Assembly (NCBI GenBank): GCA_032358165.1 | Contig: JAALGY010000052.1 | Coordinates: forward strand, 2,418,001 to 2,482,000 | Reading direction: 5' to 3' | DNA from: Diplosphaera chodatii | Lineage: Eukaryota > Chlorophyta > Trebouxiophyceae > Prasiolales > Stichococcaceae | Length of the DNA: 64,000 nt | The notes under the pieces: generated by a model | The model's database searches: none | Seen by the model: the letters and a program-made list of their open reading frames with translations, nothing else | What the model was told of the DNA's origin: nothing | In this document: positions 36,501 through 47,523 of the stretch, piece by piece | Layout of the letters: each line of letters starts with the position of its first letter | Numbering within the stretch: position 1 is the first letter of the stretch | Made by a program: the position numbers and the translations under genes

Positions 36501-39500
36501 GCAGATGTACATTGCGAAGTCTCCGTTGTGGGATCCGATTCTCAGCAGACCGTTGCCATGGCACCTGGGGCTTTGTTGGTGCATGCAGCTGCATAGCCCT
36601 GACGTGAGTATCTGAACGCATGATCCTCGAGAGTAAGCCAGTTGAGCATGATGCACCACTTGTACTGCGACGGCCGTTTCTGCTTCACAGGCGGTGTGCA
36701 GCTTCATCCCAAGGCAGCTAAGCGCTGCAAGTGCGACGCCGTGCGTGCTCTTCTTCCACGGCCTCAGCGGCCTGGAGAACGCATGCGACGACGGCATCGT
36801 GCACCAGTGCGCAATTGGCGTCAATCAAGATTCGGAAAGAGGCTGCTGAGCACTCGCATGCATACCTGCTTTCGGGTGGCCTCACCGATACTGGACATGT
36901 GCTTCGGTGCTTGGTGCCGGATGCTTAGACCCGTGCTGCAGGGGCCTGTGCGTGCTATTCAATGGCGCCTCGCTGCTGCTGGACCACTCGGCCGACACCG
37001 CGGCTGCTGACATCCCCATCGCTCCGGCGGCGCGGCATGACCTGCTGCTGGGCGCGCCGGCAGCGGGCTCTGGAGCGAAGGGGTCGCGAAGCAGCGATGG
37101 TGAGCTGCCTCTCTTGACAGCAAGGCCTGTGAGTTGGCACCCCAGGCTCTGGTTTTCAGAGTGATAGATATCGTGTGACCGGGCTGGGTAGGTGTTGTAT
37201 GCAGGAAGCTTGCCTCGGATGTGGGACATACCCCTGGCGGTGAACAATTGCCGAAAGCACACAAACTGCAAGCCACGTGATTCTGCCAAATTGCAGGCTC
37301 CTCTTGCATGCAGGTTGCCAGCCAGAGTCTGCGGTCGACGCCATGGCGTGGCGGAAGTACGTCAGCCTTGCTGAGCTGTACGGCTTCCTTGGTGGCATCT
37401 ATGTGCAGGTGCAGTTAGCGTGAGCTGTTGGCTACCACTCGCACTGCATGCGTGATGTGCCATGTGGCCAGGACTGCCCGCAAGCATGACCCGCACCACG
37501 GGCTTGCTGTTCGCAAGCTTGATTGCCTTACTGCACAGGCTGGTGCTGCTGCAGCATCTGCCAGTCACCCATCAAGTCCACAGCCACGCTCACTGATACA
37601 GACAGCATCCCAAGACGCAGACCACAATGTGGTTCTATCAAGGCTGCAGGAGCCCGATGCCGGCGCTGCAGCAGTCGATGCGCTGGCCGGCCTGGCTGCA
37701 GACCACCCAATGGCGCTGCCGCTTGGCTTTGCATACGGTGAGCAGCTGTCCCACGCTGAGCACCCAGTCTCGCCGTCGTGCGAGCTGGCAACTGCAGATG
37801 CTGACGTGAGTGCGAGGGATGGTCCAGTTTGCTGTGCGCAAACTGCGGAGATGATTATGCATCAGTTGCACACCTCCGAAGCACCCCGAGAATTGAGCAG
37901 GGGCACGCCGCCGCCTGCAATGCGAGCAGGAGGAACCTGCTGATGTGCGTGGCAGCACTGGCTGCAGGGCACCTGTCGGGGCTGGCGCTGAGCGGCTTGC
38001 GCCAGGTGGGCCGCGGCTTCGCTGCGCAGCAGCTGATTGAAGAGTGGAACGCGCGCCGCGCGCTATCCGCCAAGGTGGCGCTGCCGGCATGCACATGCAC
38101 GGCAGCAGTGCACTGCAAGCATTGGAGCAATAACTGAATGATGCGATCCAAGTGTCTGCTGGATGGCTGGGCTGCCTGCGGGACACTCGATGCTGACAGC
38201 AACACGAGGGGGTTGTGTCACCACATGCAGCACATGTTGCATCCAGTTTCTGCGAGCAGCTGGGGGGCAGTGTAGACTCGCAGCGGTGAATGGCCCTGTG
38301 AACCTACCCCCCTAAACCCTCATGCGCTGCAGGTGGTAAAGGCGATCCAGCAGGGCGAGCACCGGCGCGCGCCGCTGGGCACGTCCATCTGGTGGGCGCA
38401 CCGCCTGCTGTCGGGCCGCCGCCTGCTGGGCCGCACCCAGCAGCGCGCCCTCATCAGGCGCGACCCTCACTGTCCAGCGGCGGTGTGCTTCCCCTTGGTG
38501 CAGCCTTGTGCCGGGCCGCCGCCTGCTGGGCCGCACCCAGCAGCGCGCCGCCATCAGCTTCCTTGGCTTCCTGCGGTCTCAGGGTCAATCAACGTGCGAG
38601 CCTTGAGGGCGGGGCATCAGCATTCCATTTACTTGCACCCGCACATGCGACGATACCTTGCATCTGGTACCTGCTCCGAAGTACTTAATGTGCCAGTTCA
38701 ATCAAAGACCCTATAGGAGTGCCCAGCCGGTGGTCCTGCCGGTGTAGCGCGCTTACCTGCGTTCACCATGCAGCGGTGGCACACCTCTGTTCATCCGTTA
38801 GCAGCTTTTTACAGTAAAGTGTATACATGACGAAGCAAACTTCGTCACCAAAAGCACATTACTACAAAAATTGCTATACCTCATAAGGGTCCCGCTGCGC
38901 AGGCTGCTGGCGGATGTGTGGCCGGCGCGCGCGCTGCCGGGCATGCTGCGCGCCCTGGGCGGCGTGCCCCGCCTGGTGCTGCGCTTCTGGGAGCACTACG
39001 AGGTTTTAAGCTTTCATATTTTTTTCCGTTTTCTTTCTGCTTCTTTTTTTGGCAGCACCCGATCCACCGACGCCGTCGGATTGGCTCTGACTGCTGTGGC
39101 ATGTTGCACTGGATGGCGCTGCCTGCACACCGCTGGCCCGGCGCCGGGCAACTGTGCAGCGCGCGTGGCGCAGCAAGCCCACACGCACCCAGGGCTGTGC
39201 AGCATGCGGACAGGGGGAGCCTGTGTCGATGTTGCTGCTACTTGCACTGGTGTTGTTCAGGACGTCAGGGGGAAGGAAGCCCAACAAGAACAAAGGGGAC
39301 ATGTCTTATCCACCTGTGCGCAGGCGACCACCCCCTGGACGCTGCTGGAGGCGGGCTTCAACTTCAACCACACCAAGGACCTCCTGCGCCTGCTGCGCGA
39401 CCGCGGCGCGCTGGCAGGTGGGAACCCTCAAAACCCCCTGCCACCCCAGGGCCTGTCAACAGCTTCATTGTCCATCCCTCCATGGGCCACCGTTTCCTGC

Positions 39501-41680
39501 CCCAACATCATGTGAAGGTGGCATCGTGCGGCGGGGCAGTGCGGCCTGCTTCTTTCGTCATGCAACTGGCACAAGCTCGTGCTTATAGTTGGGACGGACC
39601 CTCCAGACAGCAGAATGAGCATCGCAGGCCTCACGGCGGCAGAGAAGCGGGAGCTGGCGGCTTGGCTCGCATCCAAGGCGCTGTACGGTGTGCTCCTCAT
39701 CTACTAAATAAAGGATGCTCTGCATTTATCGGGACAGCGCATCACGCCCCCGTTCGGATGCTTGGTGCGCCACTGTTGCCGTAAACATTCAGCTCATACT
39801 CACACTGACTCCTCACATGTGCTGCAGCCTGCTGAGCCTGCCCCGCTGCGTCGCAGGCTATGGCCTGACTTTCGTGCTGATGCTCAACCGCATCCGCTTC
39901 GGGCTGCACAAGTTTGCGAAGGAGGGCCTGCTGTGCCTGCTGGAGATCTGCACAGCCAAGGAGGTGGAGCAGGTGACGCGCTGCTGCAGCAGTGCAAACG
40001 GGCTCGCAGCTGGATCATTTGCCGCTGCGACGTCAGCACGGTGTAAAGTTGCAGAGCAGCTGGGGGTGCCCACTTGAAGTTGCTTGCAGGAGAACGGGTT
40101 TGCGCACACTGTGCCACATTGCTGCACATGTGCAACCTGGCTGCATATCTGCAGTGGGCCAGCTGCAATGCCAAGTATACGGAGTGGTGGAGCAGGATGG
40201 GGTATGAGCCAGGGGCTCCAGTCATGCTGCGGCAGCTTGAGTGGCGCATGGCCTGCAGGTGGCGGCGGCGGTGGGCGGCAGGCGGAAGCTGCGGCGGCGG
40301 CTGACCGGCTGGCTGCACCTGTCCCGCAGCTACGCCGGCCGCCTGGATGCGGTGGACGCCCTGCACGCGGCGCAGCCGTCGGCGCTGGCCTACAAGCAGG
40401 TCAGCAGCGCCTGGCGTCGCATGTTGCAAGGGCTGTCTGCACGTCATCAGGGCATCTGCCGGAGGCATGCCTGCAGTGATGCAGCCCTGGGGCTGCTGCT
40501 GAGTGCTGCCTGTAGCAGCGGCCCCAGGATTGCACCGTCATGGGCCGGCAGAACTGACCAGTATAGAGGGTGAGCAGCCCTTTTTCAACCATTAAGCGGT
40601 GGAGTGCCCGGTCGTGCAGGAGGGGCTGCCGTACGCGTCGCTGCCCGGGCGGCTGAACCCGCAGCGGCCGGGGGCCGGCGGCGCTAAGGGCGGTGGCGCG
40701 TACCTGGCGCCGCTGCACTCCCGCGACAAGCGCTGGTACATCCGCGCCTGGTGAGCAGGCTGCCAACAACTGCCCCGTGCAGAAAGTTGATCTGTCCTGT
40801 GCTCTACAGCTGCTGCACTGACAACTGCTCCGTGCAAAGGTTGATCTGTGCTGTGCTCTACAGCTGCTGCACTGCCTGCGGCATGAACAGCCTTTGGTCT
40901 ACGTCCGTCATCATGCGTCACCGGGGTGGTGACCCCGCAGGCGGCACGTGCGCAAGACGGGGTGCTGCTGCTGCACCTGCTGCACGCACTGCTGGCTGGC
41001 GGTGTTCACGGCGTGCGGGTGGCTGTGCCTGGGGTGCGGGCCGCGCGCCTTTGCGCCCGTCTGCCGCGGCTGCTGCCGCTACAACGCCCTGTGGATCACG
41101 TTCTGTGAGTCCACTCATACCACGCTGCATCGAAGCCACAAGCTGTGTGTCTGAAGACTGCATGAACTGCTGCAGCGCGGCAGCAGAGCTGCTTTGGGAG
41201 CAGGCTTCGTATTGCCAGCGGAAGTCCAGAACTTGGTCCATTCTGGACACGTATCTTGGCCATCTGACTTTAGTCTTCCTTGCTGATCACGCCACACTCC
41301 CTGCCGCAGCGGTGCTGGTGGTGGTGTGCGTTGTGTGCTTCATCCTGTTCGTGCCGGCGGACCTGGTGCTGGGGGCGCCCGACCACCCGGCGCCGCCCGT
41401 GCTGCAGGCCAACGGCAGCCTGGTAGGCCGCCGAACGACGCCAGTTCCCATCGCCAGGCCCATGAGGAGTGCTGTCCTTCAGCACATGCAGATTGCCAGC
41501 TCAGCTGTGAAACTTTGTTTTATACTATTAAACCATACCAAAGTGCTACCATCTGTCCCGCAGGCGCCGGCGCCCGCCAAGGCTCCGGCGCTCCACCTGT
41601 GCACCGGCATTACGCACAAGTGCGCCAGCAACCAGCAGATCGCGGAGGCTGTCAGCAACGCTACAATGGGGTCTGGGTGA
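27583..41680 (+). CDS. Unrecognised ~2,036-residue protein: C2-like segments and Cys-rich membrane C terminus
   Basis: Thirty-nine exons: 27583-28018, 28181-28281, 28514-28623, 28806-29280, 29417-29526, 29755-29853, 30066-30202, 30329-30575, 30877-30997, 31160-31874, 32053-32113, 32539-32693, 32924-33029, 33226-33394, 33637-33764, 34013-34088, 34223-34410, 34598-34719, 34955-35064, 35197-35295, 35454-35585, 35768-35988, 36292-36427, 36691-36806, 36942-37099, 37314-37408, 37539-37737, 37968-38074, 38333-38457, 38903-39002, 39324-39417, 39628-39687, 39857-39972, 40090-40110, 40259-40399, 40620-40750, 40941-41104, 41310-41422, 41564-41680. They sum to 6,111 nt with phase kept throughout. Residues about 84-235 and 1140-1255 have the strand pattern of C2 domains (VRAVELRLHAATGLAG; SLEIEVHKLRGFSR). 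Between them is low-complexity Ser/Ala/Gly sequence with Ser runs. The C-terminal third is mostly helical (TPCVLFFHGLSGLE, MAWRKYVSLAELYGFLGG, LLEICTAKEVEQ) and ends in a cysteine cluster (KTGCCCCTCCTHCW) plus hydrophobic helices (about 1925-1945 and 1955-1985). Family not recognised. Likely a membrane-anchored scaffold (inferred). Weakest junctions: the donors at 29853, 35064 and 38457. Confidence 0.78.
33370..33391 (+). repeat. AGC triplet run coding a polyserine stretch
   Basis: About seven consecutive AGC codons just before a GAG/GTGAGT donor in exon 33226-33394 of the 39-exon gene. They add to the low-complexity serine-rich linker. Such runs can vary in length between strains. Confidence 0.75.
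38412..38557 (+). repeat. 46-bp direct repeat, two copies exactly 100 bp apart
   Basis: 38412-38457 and 38512-38557 are identical over the first 38 bases and differ at only two positions after that. Copy 1 ends exon 29 of the 39-exon gene; copy 2 lies in the following intron of my model. The duplication makes the exact exon end uncertain. It could offer an alternative donor or represent a recent slip. Confidence 0.85.
40767..40875 (+). repeat. Tandem duplication of a ~55-bp unit inside an intron
   Basis: 40767-40821 and 40822-40875 begin CAACTGC(C/T)CCGTGCA and both end CTACAGCTGCTGCACTG. They match closely, with a few substitutions and a 1-nt length difference. They lie in the intron between exons 40620-40750 and 40941-41104 of the 39-exon gene. 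No function is implied. Confidence 0.85.
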
Positions 41681-42593
41681 CGAGTCGGTGCCTGGAGTGG
41701 GGGGGTGGCGGCGCTGGCGGCTACCTGCCTTGGCAGCCTCCTGTAGGCAATGGTCTCAGAAGCCAGACCGCAACTCAACCATGGCGTCAGAAGCTGAGCG
41801 CTCAGCAGCTGTCCTCGCAGTTGCCGCAGTGTGCGGCAGGTAGCAAGGCCCCTCGAGCTGCGGGACACTTGTAGAAGTAGTGCGCGACTTGTGAAGACGT
41901 GAGTGGACCACGACAGTTTGCGCAGCAGCAGCAGGTGTGCTTGCAAACCCTTCAGTGGTATCTGTTGAGTCAGTCGTAAGATCTGAGCATCGTCCTCAAG
42001 AATGTCGGCATTGCAAGCTGTGGTTTTGCACGTGATTTCTGACCCAGCATTTGCCATGCCTGTACTCGTGTATGATATGTCATTTCAGGAGGGTGTTCAG
42101 CAGATGAAGTACGCGGTGTTTTTTGCTGAATGAACTGAGTCCTACAGAGGCCAGCCCGTCCTGCTTGATATTCACCGCCACATGCCCACAGTGCACCGCT
42201 CACACCCACTGCGGTGACCAGACCGACTCTGCAGGTCTGACGCCACGCCCGCACAGCTTGGTCAGCTTTTGCAAACCCGCCCTGGGTACGCCACAAGTGG
42301 GTGGCCAGTTGGGTCGCCACAAGTGCTGCTGGCGACAGCAGCCAGCCGGCTGCGCCCAGCTGCCGGGCTGCACAAAACCCCAGCGCGCTGCGGCGCCTCG
42401 CTGCCCCGCCGTCCCGTGTCCGTTGTCCAGTTCGCAGTGCGGTCAGAACGCGTCGGCCGCCGGTAGCTGCTGGCTGCGCATGGCGGCACGCAGCCGGCAC
42501 GCGCCCGCATGTGCCCGCCCGTGCTTCCTGCTGCCGCGCCAGCACGCCCGGGGCGCCGCTCGACGGGCCGCGGGGCCCTGCGCCGCCGCGGGC
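41681..42593. other. Convergent 3' region, no gene supported
   Basis: Lies between the stop of the 39-exon gene (41680) and the stop of the minus-strand lipase (42594). Open frames here have no motifs and are not linked by splice sites to either neighbour. I see nothing beyond presumed 3' UTRs. Confidence 0.4.
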
Positions 42594-45500
42594 TCAGGCC
42601 GCCTGCAGCGCCGCGCCCTGCCGCGCCGACGGCCGCCGCGGCGACGCCCGGTCCAGGGCGTCCAGCGCCGCCAGTTGGCACGCCAGGTGGCGGGGCACGC
42701 CCACACCCTCGAAGTTGATCCACCGCCGCGTCACCTGCCGGGGTCCAGAGGCAGAGCAGCTAGGAATTGCTGTTTCCAGGACGCCGTCTGGTGGGCGGTG
42801 TTGGAGGGGCCTCCCTCGACTGCCGCACTGCACGTATCGCACGCCACTGCGCAGCGCTGGAGGCGGAACAGCAGGGGGCACTGGCGGTACCTGGATGAGG
42901 TTGTGCGCGGTGTAGGGCATGCGGCAGCCGGTGAAGCTCACGTCGACGCGGCGCCACGGCAGCGACGCCAGGCGCGACAGCATGCCCTCGACCTGCAGGT
43001 GATGTTGAAACTGTTGAGGACCACGGTGGCAGCCGTCCGGATGCAAGTGCTGTATCAGCGAGCCTTGGCAGGTGCATTCCGTCACAGCTGCAGTGACGGC
43101 GTGACATCGTCAGCACACACAGGGTTGTTTGACTGCACTTGCCTGTGGGCTGAGGGCGGAGGTGGCCGGGCCGCCGCCCTCGTTGCTGCTGTCTCCATTC
43201 ACTGCAGGACCGCCACTGCCAGCGCTCGCCTTGCTGTGCCCATGACCGTGGCCGCCGAAGCAGCCGGACCGCGTGCGTTCGGGCACCTCTGTAGCTGAAG
43301 CTGAGGACAGTTGCCTGCTGAGGGTGCCGCTGCTGGCCTGCATACAGAAAGACACCGATTGAACAGCAGGCGCCCCCTTTCCATGTAGACCCGAAGATGT
43401 CCACGCAACGGCTGTTGTTGAGCACTACTGGACTGTGGTCTAGGTCGTGGACTGGTTGTGGTTGTACATGGCTGATTCACCTGCAGAACAACTGCCGGTC
43501 TGCCTTCCTTGGGGCTCGCTGCAACCACAGGGCCGCCCTGCCGAAGCGTCGCAACCCCTGCTGCGGCGCCGTTGCCAGTCAGACGGCCGCCGCCGCCGCC
43601 CCCGTTCTCGCTGCCGGCCAGAGTGGCGGCGCCTATGGGGTCGGATGTTTCCAGGCCGCCAGTCGCCGCTGTCTGCTGCAGCCCCCGATTGCCGATTGGC
43701 TGGGATGCTGTGGGAATGCCATTCTCCTCTGGAAGCAGCGTGCCTGCACACAGCAACAAGCAGAGCAGTGTAGCAAAGGTCTACCCTGCACTGAAGCCAA
43801 GCTGAGTCATCGGCTATGCTTCACTATGCATGATGTTGAAAGCCGCAAACTGCGCAGCCTGTCATCCAGATACGATCACGTCGTAGACTGTCCCTTCAAG
43901 CGACGTAGTCATGCTCGATGCTTCGGCCACCAAAAGAGGGAATTTCAGAAACACCCACCGTCCCGGAGGCGCTGCAGGGCCGCCTTGTCCAGCGTCGCGC
44001 GCACGTCCGGCGCCATGCCCGCGGTGATGGGGTCCTCCCTGAACACGCCGGTGCCGAGGGCCTCCGGAATCGCCGGCAGCTGCTGCAGGTGCCGCAGGCT
44101 GGCATTCGCCCAGCCGACCTGCGACAGGCGACGCTGTGGATATCGTGGCTAGGCGTGGTGGGCACTGAGCGCATTGCATCTGTGACATTATCGGCAATGT
44201 GTGGCACAGTGCAAGGTCGAGTCTCGTGTCGCTGCAGTTGCAGCATCAGAATGATGGCCGTGGTAGGCGGCAGGCAGTAAGAAGGGCACCTGTAACCACT
44301 AGCTGGCAGTGTCACACATGGCGGATGGAAGGGAACGGCGACTGAGACATCTCACCTAACGAAGCTGTCCCTGGCAGAAAACGCTCACCAGGTGGTCGCC
44401 GCCGGAGTTGGCGTAGGCGGTGCGGCTGCGGAAGGCCCCCAGCGCGCTGAGGTACGGCGCCTCCCCCTCCACATCCCTCGACATCCGCACCTGCACAGCC
44501 ACCCTGGCAGGTTCATTCTTGGCGGGCAAGCAAAACCGGTGTGCAGCTGGAGAGGAGGCTGCAGAGAGGGGATGCCCCTGTAATGAGCGCCCTGGGCATC
44601 TCAGGAGCCTTGCTCGGGGTGCAGCTTTCGCAGCACTTAGCATCCGTTGCACACATGAGGAGCAGCAACACACAGTGTGTCATACGCATGCACGCCAGCC
44701 AATGCGATAGCAGGGCTACTCCCGCAGCAGCGTGTCTGAGCAGACTAGGCAAGCAGGATGTCAGCTCACGAGGAGGGACTCTGCCTCGCCGTCATCCGGC
44801 TCGTCCCCCAAGAAGAACTGGCGGCCGGCGCGGCCGAACAGGTACGGCGTCACGATGGGCGCCGCGTTTGCGACCACGCCCTGCACCCGCGGCAGGCTGC
44901 CGAACCAGTGGATGAAGGGCACCTGGGCACATGTGAATGACCACACGTCAGCATGCTCTGCACAGCACTGATCCGCGCTCATTGGAATGTAGACCATAGT
45001 CCCAGACGCTCCGGGGTGCTGCAAGGACTTTCATCTGCTGCTGCTGCTGCTGCTGCTGCTGATGCTTGACTCATGCATCAGCATGATGCAGCTGCAACAT
45101 CCAGGGCGAATGCATGCGTTGCTACTGCCTGGCAGAAACTCAACCCTGGATCTTGGGTCACGCCTGCTGCACAGCCCGATCTTGATGCCACTCAGATAGC
45201 AAGGTGGTTGTAGTGAGCACCTGCGCGGGGCTGTCGTTGACGACGCAGCCCAGGTGCGGCGTGGCCATGGTGACGAAGTGCGCCGGCCGCAGCCCGGCCA
45301 CCAGCCCCGTAGCGGCGTCGAACAGGTGCCCCGCCGCGTGCCGAGCGATCAGGCCGCCCATGGAGTGCCCTGCGCCAGAGGGGCGCAAGCGGCTGAGCGC
45401 AGGAGCCCCATGTGATCCAGGCATACAGCGCTAGAACTGTGGCGCTGCGGCTGGCGCCTAGAGCAGGACTCCTGTGCGGCAGGGACTGCATGCTGCATCC

Positions 45501-46615
45501 AAAGGGCCTCTACATATGCGGCCAAAGACTCACACGCAAAGTAGCAGTACTTTTGTGTTTGCATGCAGTTGGGCCTGCGCAGCTTTGCTGCAGCCCACCT
45601 ATGAATGAGATCTGCTCCAGGTTGGGGTGCGCCTGCTTCAGGGCACTGATCTCTTTGACCAGCCGCCGCCCGCACCTACAGGGGAATCGCAAACCAAGGA
45701 TGGCACAGCCAAGTGCACACAGGGTCAAAATGGAGCCAGCATATGCATGATTATGAATGTGCCCCTGCGTCTGATGCATGGCTGTTTACACTACGCTCAG
45801 GCATCAGTCCTGCCGGCTGGGTGAGACTCCGACATTTGCCAGTCGAGCGATGATTATGCAAACAGTGCTATGCACAGCTGCGCACTTGTCGATGCCCTGG
45901 TAGGTCTGCCGCCGGCTGTTGGCCTTCGACGCCGCGAGCAGCATGTCACGCCTGGCGTCCGGCCCCAGCTGCGCCTGCCAGCACCACGACAGACTCGGTT
46001 GGTCACCCCTGTGGAGCTCGTGAGCCGCGGCCGACTGTGCGCAAGCTCACGGAGTGTGTGTTATATGCAGAAGCGCTTGCACATGAAATGTCAATCACAG
46101 GTGACGCAGACTGCATCGCAGCACACCTGCAGGCACTCAACGACGACGTCCCAGTTGTCCACGCTGCCGAACAGCCCGTTGACCAGCACCACCAGGTGCT
46201 TCTTGGCTGCGGCGTCCTGCCCTGCAGCGCCCCCCTCAAGCGACTCCACCTTCACGTTGCCGCCCTGGCCTGCAATACAGCAACATGCAGCTTCATGCTG
46301 TGCTGCAGACTGAACTTGTACCCTGAGGTTCGTAATACAACTTGAGATAGAGCAGGCCTGCAGGCAGGCTTGCTGCAGCCATACATCTGTGAGCACGGCA
46401 GCGCCCGCAGCAGTCCATCGATGGACGCTGCGGCATGCAGCTGGATGCAAACGAGCTCGGGCGACGAGTTCGCTGCTGTATATACCTTTCGTGTCAGCGC
46501 CTGCGGGCGTGTCGGACAGCTTGCTGCTGCCGTAGTACTGCTGCCGGATGCGGCCGCGCATGAGCAGGTCCAGCGGGTGCAGGATCGCCATCTGTAGGTA
46601 CGACAACAGCGCCAT
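42594..46615 (-). CDS. DUF676 serine esterase / lipase
   Basis: Alpha/beta-hydrolase of the DUF676 putative serine esterase family, expected to hydrolyse acyl esters of membrane or storage lipids. Twelve exons: 46615-46486, 46269-46127, 45974-45886, 45675-45599, 45369-45221, 44922-44770, 44490-44389, 44118-43959, 43743-43481, 43337-43143, 42992-42891, 42734-42594. They join in frame to 567 residues. Seen in order: HLVVLVNGLFGSVDNWDVV (oxyanion-hole strand), RRLVKEISAL, nucleophile elbow GHSMGGLIARHA with Ser about 149, FVTMATPHLG, FGRAGRQFFLGD, ALGAFRSRTAYANSGGDHLVGW (probable acid-loop region), a low-complexity Gly/Ser insert coded at 43743-43143, and the conserved C-terminal VDVSFTGCRMPYTAHNLIQ with the late catalytic-region His. 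One intron has a GC donor (CAG/GCAAGT at 43143/43142). The frame is open upstream to an ATG at 46915, which would add about 100 Ser/Arg/Ala-rich residues, possibly a transit peptide. Convergent with the 39-exon gene and divergent from prefoldin 6. Confidence 0.93.
45035..45061 (+). repeat. (CTG)9 microsatellite
   Basis: Nine perfect CTG units inside the lipase intron between exons 45369-45221 and 44922-44770. Read on the transcribed strand it is (CAG)9. Likely length-variable. No coding effect in this model. Confidence 0.9.
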
Positions 46616-47523
46616 GTCCCGCTGCGGGCGCTCGCCGGTCAGGTTGCGCTGCTGTTGCTGGTCTGGTGGCCGTGCACAGGCTGCGTCTGCTGCAGCTTCC
46701 CCGCGAGGCTGCGCCGCGCTCCTGATTCCTCTCCTCGCGCCGCTGGTCTGCGTCAAGCCCCTGCCTGTGCCTGCTCTGCTGCTGGATGTGGGCCTGCAGG
46801 GGCGCAGAGGACGATCACCAGCTATCGGCCCGCAGTGGCCTGTGCTGCTGCCGCCGCCAATCAAGGGTGTGCAGTGCTGAGCTGCTGCGCTTTGGGACAG
46901 GAGCTGCACGAGCATTACCAGCAGCCACCTGCCGCGCAGACTGTGTAGAGCTCATACACAAGTGAGTTGCTGGCGATTTCAGCAGTATTACTACAGAGCC
47001 ATTGAATGGCGTGATTTTAGTGCACGGCCAGCCGACCAATAAGGCCTCCTTCTGATGAGTTGAATGCTTTGCGTGTAAAGCAACTAGAGTGAATGAGCAG
47101 CATTACACAGAAGTTGAGCTTGTGCTGTGGTCCTGCAACTTCTGCTGACATTGAGGTGCATTCAGAATTTCAGATGTTAGTCCGACTGGCGAGTGCATGG
47201 AACCAAACTTGCAGTGTTCCAGTCTGCGCACACCTTGGATGCGCACATCACACTTGTAAGAATGGAGCGCAACCAATGCACCAGGACCAGACGTCGCTGA
47301 TCAGTTTCAATTTTGGCAACCGTCCGGGCTCAGTGAACGGTCAGAATTGCGATAGCGATCCGTTGTTGATGGTCAAACAGCTCAGATGTAAGCCTGAGAA
47401 CTCGTAGCAAACATCGTGTCGACGTAGCTGCCGGCCAACGCGGAAAAGGCAGGGCCCTGGTGCCCAGCGGCCTGAGGCGCCATCTGGCCGCTGGCAATGC
47501 TGTAAAGCGCTGGGCCAGCCAGC
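46616..47523. promoter_or_regulatory. Intergenic region between divergent lipase and prefoldin 6 genes
   Basis: About 0.9 kb separates the two start codons. If the lipase starts at the upstream ATG (46915) the gap shrinks to about 0.6 kb. No motif recognised. A shared promoter is inferred from layout. Confidence 0.4.

Noticed and set aside
42123..43298. 391-codon plus-strand open frame
   Set aside because: It lies antisense to the last exons of the DUF676 lipase, whose minus-strand family motifs are clear. It is Arg/Pro/Ala-rich as expected for a GC-rich shadow frame.
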